A DNA stretch of 35,493 nucleotides from Avoscillospira sp045579045 (GTDB taxonomy: Bacteria > Bacillota > Clostridia > Oscillospirales > Oscillospiraceae): the NCBI GenBank assembly GCA_045579045.1, contig JAZNLL010000030.1, forward strand, positions 1 to 35,493, read 5' to 3'. How positions within the stretch are numbered: position 1 is the stretch's first letter; each line of letters begins with the position of its first letter. The notes under the pieces were generated by a model. The model saw nothing but the letters and a program-made list of their open reading frames with translations. It ran no database searches and was not told the DNA's origin. Positions 10,224-19,229 of this stretch are shown in pieces. The translations under genes and the position numbers were made by a program.

Positions 10224-11072
10224 GTTTCTGGAAAGATAGGTTTTATATTTTTCCATCAGCTTCATGCTGGCAGTAGCAGCCATATCGAAGGCATCGAAGA
10301 TACCGAAGACGGCGGAACCGGAACCGGTCATGGCTGCACCCAGAGCACCGCAGTCGGACATGATCTGCTTGATCTCTTCGATCTCGGGATGCTCCGCAGA
10401 CGCCAGCGGTTCAAAGCCGTTGCCCAGATATCCTGCCACATGCATGAGGTTTTGCTGATCCAATGCACGGCCCATGCCGTTATTATCAGGATGATAGGGT
10501 TCTGCCACCTCGTCCCATGCGGCATAAAGCTTGGGCGTAGACACAGAAAATTCCGGCTTGGCGATACAATAGAAGCACTGAGGCATGGGAAGCAGCTGCG
10601 CCAACTTCTCTCCCCTGCCCTTGGCAAGGGCCGTACCGCCAAGAACGCAGAACGGCACATCGCTGCCGATTTTTGCAGACAATCTGGACAGCTCCCAGAT
10701 AGTAAATGGTTCTCCTTCATGACGGTTCAGGGCACGGAGTACCGCTGCGGCATCTGCGCTGCCGCCGGCAAGACCGGCTCCCATGGGAATACGCTTGGTG
10801 ATGCGGATGGTAATACCCTGCGGATCTTTACCGATCTCCCGATAGAACACGCCTGCAGCCTTCCATGCCAGATTCTCAGAATCTGTGGGAACATCCTCCC
10901 AATCGCATTCCAGCTTCCAATCCTCGCCGGTCTCCACATCGATCTCTACATCGTCACACATGGTGATCTGCTGCATGATACTCTCGATTTCATGGAAGCC
11001 GTCTTCCCGTTTATGCAGGATATCCAGAGTCAAATTCAGTTTTGCGTATGCAGGTTCCTGTAAGGTAATCAC
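10218..11072 (-). CDS. ispE: 4-diphosphocytidyl-2-C-methyl-D-erythritol kinase
   Basis: A 284-residue GHMP kinase of the MEP isoprenoid pathway, phosphorylating CDP-ME at the 2-hydroxyl. Visible hallmarks are 'AYAKLNLTLDILHKREDGFHEI' with K11, the ATP-binding loop 'PMGAGLAGGSADAAAVLRAL' (97-116), catalytic D138 in 'IGSDVPFCVLGG', and the C-terminal 'GAAMTGSGSAVFG'. Length is normal for the family. The start overlaps the end of the upstream DUF1015 gene by 4 nt (ATGA-like), so they are coupled. It is cytoplasmic, and it indicates MEP rather than mevalonate isoprenoid synthesis. Confidence 0.95.
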   Translation of the reverse strand: MITLQEPAYAKLNLTLDILHKREDGFHEIESIMQQITMCDDVEIDVETGEDWKLECDWEDVPTDSENLAWKAAGVFYREIGKDPQGITIRITKRIPMGAGLAGGSADAAAVLRALNRHEGEPFTIWELSRLSAKIGSDVPFCVLGGTALAKGRGEKLAQLLPMPQCFYCIAKPEFSVSTPKLYAAWDEVAEPYHPDNNGMGRALDQQNLMHVAGYLGNGFEPLASAEHPEIEEIKQIMSDCGALGAAMTGSGSAVFGIFDAFDMAATASMKLMEKYKTYLSRNV

Positions 11073-12310
11073 TTGATCGCTCTTCCTTCCAGATAATATC
11101 TCTTTTCACGGGCATGACCCATGGAGAAGGTCTTTCTGGGCAGAATTCCATCGGCGATGACACCGCGGAACAGCTGGCTCTTTTCCATGGCGGGCAGCAG
11201 GAAACCAATGGCGTTATCCTGTTCAGCCAGCTCACGGGTATCTTCTTCGCCATGGATATAGTCGATCTCGGCTTCATTTTCCTTCATCCATGCATCCAGG
11301 AAGGTCTGCAGCGCACCAACAGCCAGCTGGCTCTTAGCCTTATCCAGATAGACTGTACCGCTTTCCTTACCGATATACCACTTGACAGGGAAGCCGCCCT
11401 CGGCGCACCAAGTGGCTTCCAGATCGGCCAGCAGCTTCTTGGGATCGGTCTTCATAACAACACGGTGAATGGGTTCAAAGACCTGGGCCTCGTCGTGGAT
11501 ATTTTCCAGTTCCACCAGAGCATAACGGGCAGGATGGTTGGACAGATCCTTTCCGGGGTTGGCGGCCTTCAGTTCTTCATAGCAGGCCTTCGCAGTTGCC
11601 AGAGAATGGTTGCCGTCACCAACAGCAAAGACCATGGGCTTTCCGGGCAGTCCCACATACTTGTCGCCCACAGAAGCGGTGTAGGCAGCCAGACGGGCTT
11701 CGAAAGCATCCACAGCCTCACCCTGCACGAGCCAACCGGTGATATGACCGCCATCTTCCATCAGATCGAAATCGTACAGGACGGGCAGATCAGCCTTCAC
11801 AGCTTCGATAGGCTCGATGAGTTTCTTATCGTGGTCATCACAGAGCATGAGGATATGGGGCAATTCAATGGGAGCATTGCGGCGGACTCTCATTCTGGGA
11901 GGGATACGCTCCACAACCGTCTTCTCCGTGGCACGGATCGCAGAAACAGAACCCACGGAATAATCATAGGTATCCAGATCCACCATACCAACCAGACCCT
12001 TGCGGACAGAGCCGTTTTCCAGCGTACGTTCCACATAGACAAAGGAACGGGCATAGGTCTTGAAGACCTTCTCGTTCATATACTTGGTCATCGTCTCATT
12101 GATGAGGGCGGTATGAGCCTCTTCCTGTTCTGTACCCAGTTCAGCTTCGGGCAGGATCAGATTGATGGTGGAGGGAGCACCCTCGGCATTGGCGCGGACA
12201 CGCTCCCAGTAAGCGGGATTGGAAGAGAACTGGTCACAGGCAATGACAGCCCATTTCTCCATATTCTCTACCTGAGGCAGCAAAATATCAGCAGGCATAA
12301 AAGCGTTCAT
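11069..12310 (-). CDS. DUF1015 family protein (possible small-molecule kinase)
   Basis: A 413-residue cytoplasmic protein. It begins MNAFMPADILLPQVENMEKW and has the DUF1015 hallmarks: 'VIACDQFSSNPAYW', 'ERTLENGSVRKGLVGMVDLD', 'FAVGDGNHSLATAKACYEEL' (about 246-265) and 'HDEAQVFEPIHRVV'. The conserved 'GDGNHSLATAK' looks like an active-site motif. I recall suggestions of serine-kinase activity for the family but cannot confirm them. It follows an ApgM-type gene, whose proposed alternative role is homoserine kinase, and precedes ispE with overlapping ends. GGAG lies 7 nt before the ATG. Confidence 0.85.
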   Translation of the reverse strand: MNAFMPADILLPQVENMEKWAVIACDQFSSNPAYWERVRANAEGAPSTINLILPEAELGTEQEEAHTALINETMTKYMNEKVFKTYARSFVYVERTLENGSVRKGLVGMVDLDTYDYSVGSVSAIRATEKTVVERIPPRMRVRRNAPIELPHILMLCDDHDKKLIEPIEAVKADLPVLYDFDLMEDGGHITGWLVQGEAVDAFEARLAAYTASVGDKYVGLPGKPMVFAVGDGNHSLATAKACYEELKAANPGKDLSNHPARYALVELENIHDEAQVFEPIHRVVMKTDPKKLLADLEATWCAEGGFPVKWYIGKESGTVYLDKAKSQLAVGALQTFLDAWMKENEAEIDYIHGEEDTRELAEQDNAIGFLLPAMEKSQLFRGVIADGILPRKTFSMGHAREKRYYLEGRAIK

Positions 12311-12337
12311 AATAACTCTCCTTTCAAAATGTTTGAT

Positions 12338-13570
12338 TTACGACTGAAACAGCATATGCATAAGGGCAGTACCGTTATTTTCATACACACCCTTCTGCCC
12401 GTCTGCTTCCGTATAGCGGTAGCCGGAGTTTACGGGAGCGGTACTGTCATAGATCATGTAGGGAACGGGATCGCCGTCATGGGTCTTGGTGAACATGAGG
12501 GTCTTGTGGTCACTGAGCATCAGAATGCGATGCTCCATCCCCTGCTCTTCCATCCACTCTACCAGAGGCTTGACGATCAGACTGTCCAGCTGCCAGATGG
12601 CAAGGAGTTTATCTGACAAGCTGCCGTTATGGGTAGCCTCATCCGGTGCCTCCAGATGGACACAGAGGAAGTCATCGTCTGTCAGCAGAGCATCCTTGGC
12701 GGCCTGCAGCTTACCTGCATAGTTGGTATCCACCTCTCCGGTAGCACCTTCCACTTCCACAGGCTTGAGACCTGCCAGAGCGGCAATGCCGTGAACCAAA
12801 GGCACAGCGGAAATGACAGACCCGTAGTGGCCGAATTTTTCCCGGAAGTCCGGCAGTTGCATGCCGCTGCCTTCTGCCCAGAGCCAGATGCCGTTGACGG
12901 GCATTTTTCCTTCGGCCTTCCGCTTCAGATTGGCAGGCAGATTCTCCAGCTTCTTGTTTGCCAGTTCCATCAGCTTCCAGATTTTGGTGGCATTTTCATT
13001 ACCGGAGAATGCATAACCGCCAATGGACTGACCGAGAATATCGTGAGGCGGTTTCATAACGATACCTTCAATATCTCCGCCCTTCTGCTTGATAATGTGG
13101 CGGAAGGAAGGTGTGGGAGAAACAGACATATGCAGTTCTTCCAGAGCTGCCTTGAATTCGGGGTCTTCACACAGCTGTGTAATGGCTGCGATGGAGGTTT
13201 CGCCATCGATAGAGCCTGCGTTGTGAGAATAGATAATCTTCTCTCCAAAAGGCTTATCGCCTTCTTCCAAAGAGATCATATTGCAGCGGAAGCTGACGTA
13301 GCCTTCTTCCACGATGATCCCCATACCGGCAGCTTCCAGGGGGCTTCTGCCTTTCAGGTACACGCTGGGATCATATCCGAAGATGGACATGATGGCTGTA
13401 TCGCTGCCGGGCTTTTGTCCGTCCGGCACGGTTTTGACGCTGCCGATGATACTTTTGGCAGCAAGTTCATCGATGAATGTTTTGTCTGCTGCCTCCAGCG
13501 GTGTTTTTCCTTCCAGCTCCGGCACAGGATTATCTGCCATGCCATCGCCGATTACTAAAATATATTTCAT
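12338..13570 (-). CDS. ApgM-type phosphoglycerate mutase / proposed homoserine kinase
   Basis: A 410-residue metalloenzyme of the alkaline phosphatase superfamily, starting MKYILVIGDGMADNPVPELE. 'GDGMAD' supplies a metal ligand and 'GSDTAIMSIFGYDP' the catalytic Ser/Asp region. 'CVHLEAPDEATHNGSLSDKL' and 'ILMLSDHKT' give the late Asp/His ligands. This is the archaeal-type cofactor-independent phosphoglycerate mutase fold. A bacterial subgroup (TIGR02535-like) is annotated as a proposed homoserine kinase, and this protein resembles that subgroup. Without threonine genes nearby I cannot choose. Next leftward gene is DUF1015, 27 nt away. Confidence 0.85.
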   Translation of the reverse strand: MKYILVIGDGMADNPVPELEGKTPLEAADKTFIDELAAKSIIGSVKTVPDGQKPGSDTAIMSIFGYDPSVYLKGRSPLEAAGMGIIVEEGYVSFRCNMISLEEGDKPFGEKIIYSHNAGSIDGETSIAAITQLCEDPEFKAALEELHMSVSPTPSFRHIIKQKGGDIEGIVMKPPHDILGQSIGGYAFSGNENATKIWKLMELANKKLENLPANLKRKAEGKMPVNGIWLWAEGSGMQLPDFREKFGHYGSVISAVPLVHGIAALAGLKPVEVEGATGEVDTNYAGKLQAAKDALLTDDDFLCVHLEAPDEATHNGSLSDKLLAIWQLDSLIVKPLVEWMEEQGMEHRILMLSDHKTLMFTKTHDGDPVPYMIYDSTAPVNSGYRYTEADGQKGVYENNGTALMHMLFQS

Positions 13571-13683
13571 TGAAATCTCAGCTTTCCTATGATGCGTTTT
13601 GTTTTATCAATTATTTCTTTCCCCGTATATTCCGGCAGAAACTGCACAAACTGAGGAAACCCAAAAGAAATGGAGTTGATCTA

Positions 13684-13881
13684 ATGGATACCATTGCCTT
13701 GATCCTGACCATCGTCGGCGCCATCAACTGGGGCCTCGTCGGCCTTGCAAAATTCGATCTGGTGGCTTGGATCTTTGGCGGTCAGACTGCCGTCATCAGC
13801 CGTATTATCTACGCACTGGTCGGCCTGGCCGGTCTCTGGTGCATCACCCTGCTTTTCCGCAAGGGTGACAAAAATCACTGA
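13684..13881 (+). CDS. DUF378 small membrane protein
   Basis: A 65-residue protein, MDTIALILTIVGAINWGLVG then 'LAKFDLVAWIFGG...ISRIIYALVGLAGLWCITLLF'. Two membrane helices (about 4-24 and 38-58) and the 'GAINWGLVGL' motif are diagnostic of DUF378 (YuzA-like). Function unknown; commonly a monocistronic gene. TGGAG lies 8 nt before the ATG and a terminator follows. Confidence 0.88.
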   Translation: MDTIALILTIVGAINWGLVGLAKFDLVAWIFGGQTAVISRIIYALVGLAGLWCITLLFRKGDKNH

Positions 13882-13893
13882 TTGCAAGCTGTG

Positions 13894-13920
13894 ACAGCAG
13901 GCAGGGTTTCTGCCTGCTGT
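13894..13920. terminator. Hairpin between convergent genes
   Basis: ACAGCAGGCA / TGCCTGCTGT stem with a 7-nt loop, between the end of the DUF378 gene and the end of the BIG2 protein gene. The T-run is weak, but the position suits a bidirectional terminator. Confidence 0.65.
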
Positions 13921-13932
13921 TACTGCATTCTA

Positions 13933-15117
13933 TCAGAAATTACAGCGGATAATGCAAGTGTAGGTCCTGCCGCCGTAGGTTACATTGACATTGGTCGTAC
14001 CGGAACCGGTAGCCGTCACAAGACCGTTGCCGGAAACGGTGCAGATGCCGCTGTTTTCGCTGGCGAAGGTTGCGCCGGTGACCTTCTGACCGTCACCGGT
14101 CAGAGAGAGGGTAAAGCTTTCACCCAGACGGAACAGCATCGCATCTGTATGAGACAGCTGAAGGTTTGTAGGAACTGCCTGCGTATCCTCGTTATTTTCC
14201 GTGGTCGTACCCAGATTACAGCGGGCAACACAGGTCAGCGTCTGACCGTCCACAGTAACGGTAATCGTCGCAGTACCGTCACCCACAGCCACGACCTTAC
14301 CCGTATCGGATACGGTGGCGACGGAGGGATCGGAAGACACATAGGTAATTGCAGCACCTTCGGGTGCATTCTTCACAGTCAGAACCGTTTCTTCACCGGG
14401 ACGGAATAGCGTAAAGTCCACAGAGCTCAGCTTGATCGGTTCCTGAGCCGCAGGTTCCTCAGGCTCTTCCTCGGGTTCCTCCTCAGGCTCTTCTTCGTTA
14501 GGTTCTTCTTCCTCAGGTTCTTCTTCGGTTTCTTCCACTTCGAAGTCACAGATAACAACGCAGGATGCCGTCACATCACCGCAGATGACAATAATCTCCG
14601 TTTCGCCGGGAGCCACAGCAGTGATCATACCGCCTTCATCGACCGTTGCGACAGCTTCATCCAGACTGGAGAAAATCACTTCATCCTCGCAGTCTAAAGG
14701 AGAGGGCAGAGCCGTCAGGAACACATGGCTCCCAAGCTCATCCAAAATCAGTTCTTCCTGACTGAGAGTCAGCTCCGTGCAGGAAAGATCCTCAGGTTCT
14801 TCTTCCACCACGACAGGTTCTTCCGGCAGGACTTCCACGGGTTCTTCCACAACAGGTGCGGAGATCACAGGCTGCGCATCATCCTTGGGGCCGACATACT
14901 CCATGCTCACGAGGAAATACACAAATCCGATCACCACAGCCAGACCCAACAGAACGCAGGTCAGGATCCACATCCACTGCGGAATACGCTCCCGGGCAGT
15001 CTGACTGTCCAGTTCCGCTGCAGGTACACCCTCGCCGGGTTCCTTGCCGCAGAGCGGACACTTGTTCTGATCCTTGTTGTATTCAGTTCCGCAATATTCG
15101 CAGACTTTCAGTTTCAT
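13933..15117 (-). CDS. Membrane-anchored zinc-ribbon / BIG2 repeat surface protein
   Basis: A 394-residue protein. An N-terminal zinc ribbon (C6, C9, C20, C23) is cytoplasmic, and one membrane helix spans about 48-71. An extracellular part follows with three bacterial Ig-like (BIG2) domains (about 115-190, 235-300, 320-394), each with the 'ATVS..G.VTA...GTT.I.V...G' pattern. A Glu/Pro-rich spacer (about 192-230) separates domains 1 and 2. BIG2 domains usually mediate adhesion or cell-wall association. It is divergent from the receptor kinase gene at 15307, which has the same inside-sensor/outside-repeat layout. AGGAGG precedes the ATG. Confidence 0.85.
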   Translation of the reverse strand: MKLKVCEYCGTEYNKDQNKCPLCGKEPGEGVPAAELDSQTARERIPQWMWILTCVLLGLAVVIGFVYFLVSMEYVGPKDDAQPVISAPVVEEPVEVLPEEPVVVEEEPEDLSCTELTLSQEELILDELGSHVFLTALPSPLDCEDEVIFSSLDEAVATVDEGGMITAVAPGETEIIVICGDVTASCVVICDFEVEETEEEPEEEEPNEEEPEEEPEEEPEEPAAQEPIKLSSVDFTLFRPGEETVLTVKNAPEGAAITYVSSDPSVATVSDTGKVVAVGDGTATITVTVDGQTLTCVARCNLGTTTENNEDTQAVPTNLQLSHTDAMLFRLGESFTLSLTGDGQKVTGATFASENSGICTVSGNGLVTATGSGTTNVNVTYGGRTYTCIIRCNF

Positions 15118-15146
15118 CGCAAAATCCTCCTATTAAAGGTTACTTT

Positions 15147-15175
15147 ATCATACCACAAAACTTTTCAAATTCCAA
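15147..15175 (-). promoter_or_regulatory. Promoter of the BIG2 protein gene
   Basis: Minus strand TTGGAA (15175-15170), 17-nt spacer, TATGAT (15152-15147), about 30 nt before the start codon. Confidence 0.65.
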
Positions 15176-15306
15176 CTTCTTTCTGCATTCTTTGACACAG
15201 CCAAGAAAAACATTCCCTGTTTATCAATTATTTACATATATTCTATTGCTTTTTTGCCCAAAATCGCCTAAAATAAACTTGTATGCGCTGAAGGAGGCGA
15301 TCACAT

Positions 15307-18009
15307 TTGTCCGAAATTAATCTCAACACCACACTGCTGAACAACATGGAGGCTTTGAGCTGCCTTGGCAAAAAGGGAGCTGCTGCCGTTTATCTGGTGC
15401 GAAGCAACAAGTCTGATCACTTCTATGTTCTGAAGCACATCTCCGTTCCCGAGTCTCAGCGTCAGGTTGACGCTTTGATCTTCACCGGAGCTGCTGCAGA
15501 CAAAGAAGCCGCTCAGGAATATTACCAGCAGGTGGTCGCAGACTATCAGGCGGAACTGGAACTGATGGAAACGCTTTCCGACTGTCCCAATCTGGACTGT
15601 TTCCGCAGTTATGAGATCAAGCCAAAGGAAGACGAAGTTGGTTTTGATGTCTATCTGATGTCCGAATATCGCAGCACGCTGGAACGTCACACCGCCGAAA
15701 TCCCTATGACACAGTCCGGTGCCGTCAATCTGGCTCTGGATCTGTGCAGCGCCCTGCAGGATCTGCGAAATGCCGGCCTCATCCACAGAGATGTGACTCC
15801 GTCCAATATCTATCTGGATGCACAGGGTCATTTCATGCTGGGTGATCTGGGTGCAGCGAAAATCGATCAGCTGAAGTTCCGCGCTGTGCCCGAAAGCATG
15901 CTCAGTCCCTATTCGGCCCCTGAGCTCTTTGACATCATGTCCAATGTCAATGAGACCATTGATCTGTATGCAGTCGGTCTGATCCTCTACCGGATCTATA
16001 ACGGCAACCATGCTCCTTTTGAGGATGAAAGAACCTCTGCCAAGGCAGCTGACCGCCAGAGAATTACCGGTCAGGAACTGCCTGCCCCCATGTTTGCCGA
16101 TTACGAGATGGCTGAGATCATCCGTAAGGCTTGCGCCTATCAGCCCGAAGATCGCTACCAGACTCCCGCTGAGCTGAAGGACGCGATCGTGGAGTATATG
16201 AAGCGAAATCAGGTCGGAGATACCCCCATCGTCCCTCCCATTCAGGATGAAGAAATTCAGGTAGATTCCGAAGCTGTTGAAGAAGAGGTTGAACCCGTCC
16301 AGTTTGCCGATACCGAGGAAATGGATGAGGACTTCAAGGCCAGCTTTGCTCCCGATAACGACATGCTTTCCTCTCTCATCGAGTCCGTTCACAGAGATAT
16401 TGAGGAGGATTACACCTCCCTGGAGATCACCGATGAGCTGGATCCCGACCAGATGGAAGAAAAGCTTCAGAAGGCCCGCAGCCGTAAGAGCCGCAACAAG
16501 TGGATCCCCACGATTCTGACTGTGGTTCTGGCTGTTGCAATCGTTGCAACGGCAGTTTGGTTCCTGTTCCTGAAGCCCGATATGATCACCATCAACAGCA
16601 TGGAAGTCACGGAACAGACGCTGGACTCCATTACCGTTATGGTAGAGACGCAGGAAGACCCCACCACCTTTGAGGTTGTTTGCTCCGACGCTTACGGCAA
16701 CGAAATCCGTCAGCCCTATACCGGTGCACCCAACACCTTTACAGGTCTGGCTTCCGGTTCTCCCTACACCATTTCCCTTGCCGGCATCGGCAATGTAAAA
16801 TTCGAAGGTGCTTATTCCATCACCGGCTCTACAAAGTCTACCACCAATGTGATCAGTCTCACGGTCAACCGTCAGACTGTCAGCGAACTGGAACTGACCT
16901 TCATCGTGGACGGCAACGAGCCTGAGGAATGGACCGTTTCCTACGGCCCCACCGGAAAGGAAGCAAAGACCAAGGTCTTTACCGGCCACAGCACCGTTCT
17001 TACCGGTCTGGAGCCCGATACGGAGTATACCGTTACTCTTCTGGATCCCAAGGACATTCATCTCTCCGGTAACACAACCGTGCTGAGCCGCACACTCCCC
17101 TCTGTCAGCATGGGTGAACTGAAAGCTGTTCTCTCCAGTTCCACCGCTACCCTCTCCTGGACCTTTACCGGCGCTACCCCCGAAAGCTGGAACGTGACCA
17201 CCACCGGCACCGATGGCTACAGCGACAGCCAGACAGTCAATCAGAGCACCGTCGTTCTTGAAAATCTGCAGGCCGGTGAGACTTACAGCATTCTGATTAC
17301 CTGTGACAACATGGAACAGGCCGCCAGCACCAGCATCACTCCCAATGCCCTCAAGATCATGGATCTGAAGGCTGAAATGACAGAAGAGGGCGATGTGTCC
17401 GTCACCTGGACCACCGAAGCCAAGTCTGAAGGCATTGAATGGCTGGTCGTTTCCAACATGAAGGGCACCGACACCATGGGCAACGCCGTCAAGGCAGAAG
17501 ACACTTCTGTAATTCTGACCGGCTTGATTCCCAACAGTACTTACATCATCGAAGTGCAGGAAGCCAACGGCAAGCAGGTCGGCGGCGACAGCACCAAGGT
17601 AGAGATCACCGTTCCCGCATCCGAAAAGTTCTCTGAGCTCGGCTTTACCAGCGGTTATGTGAGCACATGGCTGAGACCTGCAAAGGATGAGTGGACCGTC
17701 AACGATCTGGGCACCCTCCGTGAGAACTTCACCAAGGATGAAAAAATTGCATTTGCCTGCGAATCCATCGGCACTCCCAAGAATACCGATGAGACCGTGA
17801 CCATTCTGCTGGTTGTCAGAAATGCCGAAGGCGGTGTTGTGGATCACTACACCGGTGAAGAAAACTGGAGCGGTATGTGGACCAGCAAGAAGTACGTGGG
17901 TGAACTGCTCCGTACGCCTCAGGAACCCGGCACTTACACCCTTGAACTTTATTTCAACGGGAAGATTGTGCAGACCGGCGCTCCCATCACCTTCAAGATT
18001 ACCGAATAA
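15307..18009 (+). CDS. Transmembrane Ser/Thr protein kinase with Fn3-like ectodomain
   Basis: A 900-residue receptor-type kinase from a TTG start with GGAGG 9 nt upstream. The kinase domain spans about 15-300: ATP-binding K43 ('FYVLKHI'), HRDVTPSN (160-167, catalytic D162), 'GDLGAAKI' (D180, DLG in place of DFG), 'YSAPEL', and 'DLYAVGLILY'. An acidic linker (310-390) leads to one membrane helix (402-422), then about 475 extracellular residues with at least four Fn3-like repeats ('L..GL.P.T.Y.V.L') and a distinct C-terminal beta domain. Clostridial PrkC uses PASTA domains; none are seen here. The ligand is unknown. Confidence 0.88.
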   Translation: MSEINLNTTLLNNMEALSCLGKKGAAAVYLVRSNKSDHFYVLKHISVPESQRQVDALIFTGAAADKEAAQEYYQQVVADYQAELELMETLSDCPNLDCFRSYEIKPKEDEVGFDVYLMSEYRSTLERHTAEIPMTQSGAVNLALDLCSALQDLRNAGLIHRDVTPSNIYLDAQGHFMLGDLGAAKIDQLKFRAVPESMLSPYSAPELFDIMSNVNETIDLYAVGLILYRIYNGNHAPFEDERTSAKAADRQRITGQELPAPMFADYEMAEIIRKACAYQPEDRYQTPAELKDAIVEYMKRNQVGDTPIVPPIQDEEIQVDSEAVEEEVEPVQFADTEEMDEDFKASFAPDNDMLSSLIESVHRDIEEDYTSLEITDELDPDQMEEKLQKARSRKSRNKWIPTILTVVLAVAIVATAVWFLFLKPDMITINSMEVTEQTLDSITVMVETQEDPTTFEVVCSDAYGNEIRQPYTGAPNTFTGLASGSPYTISLAGIGNVKFEGAYSITGSTKSTTNVISLTVNRQTVSELELTFIVDGNEPEEWTVSYGPTGKEAKTKVFTGHSTVLTGLEPDTEYTVTLLDPKDIHLSGNTTVLSRTLPSVSMGELKAVLSSSTATLSWTFTGATPESWNVTTTGTDGYSDSQTVNQSTVVLENLQAGETYSILITCDNMEQAASTSITPNALKIMDLKAEMTEEGDVSVTWTTEAKSEGIEWLVVSNMKGTDTMGNAVKAEDTSVILTGLIPNSTYIIEVQEANGKQVGGDSTKVEITVPASEKFSELGFTSGYVSTWLRPAKDEWTVNDLGTLRENFTKDEKIAFACESIGTPKNTDETVTILLVVRNAEGGVVDHYTGEENWSGMWTSKKYVGELLRTPQEPGTYTLELYFNGKIVQTGAPITFKITE

Positions 18010-18016
18010 ATAGCAG

Positions 18017-18049
18017 AAAACTACATCGGCGCAAGCCGATGGAGTTTTT
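18017..18049. terminator. Bidirectional terminator
   Basis: AACTACATCGGC-GCAA-GCCGATGGAGTT stem followed by TTTTA, between the convergent kinase and PfkB genes. Confidence 0.85.
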
Positions 18050-18050
18050 A

Positions 18051-18980
18051 TTACATATGTTCAATACAGACACGATCGATCAGGGGCAGGATCGCAGCAA
18101 GATCCGGAGCCTCGGAACCGCTGCACATGACTTTGGCAGAGGCTGTTGCAATCGCTCTCCGAGCTGTTTCCTCCAGAGAACAACCTGCCTCCGTGTAGTA
18201 GGCCAACGCTGCCATCATGGAGTCGCCGGCACCGACTGTGCTGCCCACGGAAACCTTGGGACTATAGCCGCGGATACAATGATTGGCAGTTACAAAGATC
18301 GCTCCGCTGCCACCCATAGAGACTGCAGCCAACCCCACGCCTCCGGCTACCAGTTCCTTGGCTGCCGCGATGATTTCCTCATCTGTACGCAGTTCTCTGC
18401 CTATCAGTTCGGACAGTTCCTCTTTATTGGGTTTGATGATGTCCGGTCCCTCGGCAAGAGCCATGATCATGGGATTTCCTACCGTATCCACACAAACTCG
18501 AATGCCCTTGGCTTTCAGCGCTCTGATCCACACTGCAGGAAAATCATCTGCCATACCGGGAGGGTTTTTTCCCGCAAAAACAACAGTATCTCCGGGTTGT
18601 ACAGTTTCGGATAAGGTCGTCCACACCTTTTTCAGAACATCCTCCGGCAGAGGGCTTCCCGGTTCGTTAATATCTGTATTGGTGCCAAGAACGGGATCCA
18701 CGATTTTCAGATTGGTTCTGGTGGGTCCCTCGGAGAGGATCATACGATTGGGCAAACCCATGGCATCCATAGCAGGCTTGATATATCCGCCGTTGGCTCC
18801 GCCAAGAACGCTGATAGCAAGCGTCTTCCCGCCCAGCGCCAAAACAGCCTTTGATACGTTAATTCCCTTTCCGCCGGGGTCCAACCGGACAGTTTGGACG
18901 CGGTTCACGGTATTCACCGCAAAGCCCGGTAAGGTAACGGTTTTATCCAAAGCGGGGTTCAGCGTAACTGTTACGATCAT
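18051..18980 (-). CDS. PfkB-family hexose-phosphate kinase (1-phosphofructokinase type)
   Basis: A 309-residue ribokinase-fold enzyme, MIVTVTLNPALDKTVTLPGF. It has PfkB signatures 'DPGGKGINVSKAVLALGG' (about 34-51) and 'GSTVGAGDSMMAALAYY' (about 243-259, with catalytic Asp in GAGD). 'GTNTDINEPG' and 'KPNKEELSELIG' place it in the 1-phosphofructokinase / tagatose-6-phosphate kinase group (FruK/LacC). No PTS or regulator gene is adjacent, so the substrate cannot be fixed. It should feed fructose-1,6- or tagatose-1,6-bisphosphate into glycolysis. Monocistronic, with a good promoter upstream. Confidence 0.88.
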   Translation of the reverse strand: MIVTVTLNPALDKTVTLPGFAVNTVNRVQTVRLDPGGKGINVSKAVLALGGKTLAISVLGGANGGYIKPAMDAMGLPNRMILSEGPTRTNLKIVDPVLGTNTDINEPGSPLPEDVLKKVWTTLSETVQPGDTVVFAGKNPPGMADDFPAVWIRALKAKGIRVCVDTVGNPMIMALAEGPDIIKPNKEELSELIGRELRTDEEIIAAAKELVAGGVGLAAVSMGGSGAIFVTANHCIRGYSPKVSVGSTVGAGDSMMAALAYYTEAGCSLEETARRAIATASAKVMCSGSEAPDLAAILPLIDRVCIEHM

Positions 18981-19022
18981 TGTTTCATTCCCCTGTTCTA
19001 CTGTTTTTCAAACTGTGTTTTA

Positions 19023-19051
19023 ATTTTACCATCTTACACTACAACTGTAAA
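19023..19051 (-). promoter_or_regulatory. Promoter of the PfkB-family kinase
   Basis: Minus strand TTTACA (19051-19046), 17-nt spacer, TAAAAT (19028-19023), about 43 nt before the start codon. Confidence 0.6.
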
Positions 19052-19119
19052 GGATAGATGGCATCGCTCCCCTATTTTTGGCTGTTTCAACTAAGACGCC
19101 CCATTATTCGGAGAATAAT

Positions 19120-19148
19120 TTGCATTTCCGGATAAAGTGTGATAGAAT
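19120..19148 (+). promoter_or_regulatory. Promoter of the phosphodiester glycosidase gene
   Basis: TTGCAT (19120-19125), 17-nt spacer, TAGAAT (19143-19148), leaving an untranslated leader of about 75 nt before the ATG at 19230. Confidence 0.65.
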
Positions 19149-19229
19149 GATCTTGTATGTGTGTCTGCTTTCTAAAATCAGACATGCCGTAACAGAAGTT
19201 ATACCATTTCCCGGAAATGAAGGAGTACT

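Noticed and set aside
11114..12616. Long plus-strand open frame opposite DUF1015 and the ApgM-type gene
   Set aside because: It spans two real minus-strand genes and their spacer, and the composition is that of an antisense frame.
15301..17847. Very long open frame on the minus strand (848 codons) opposite the receptor kinase
   Set aside because: It is the antisense shadow of the kinase gene: no ribosome binding site, no recognisable domain, and the plus frame has clear kinase motifs.
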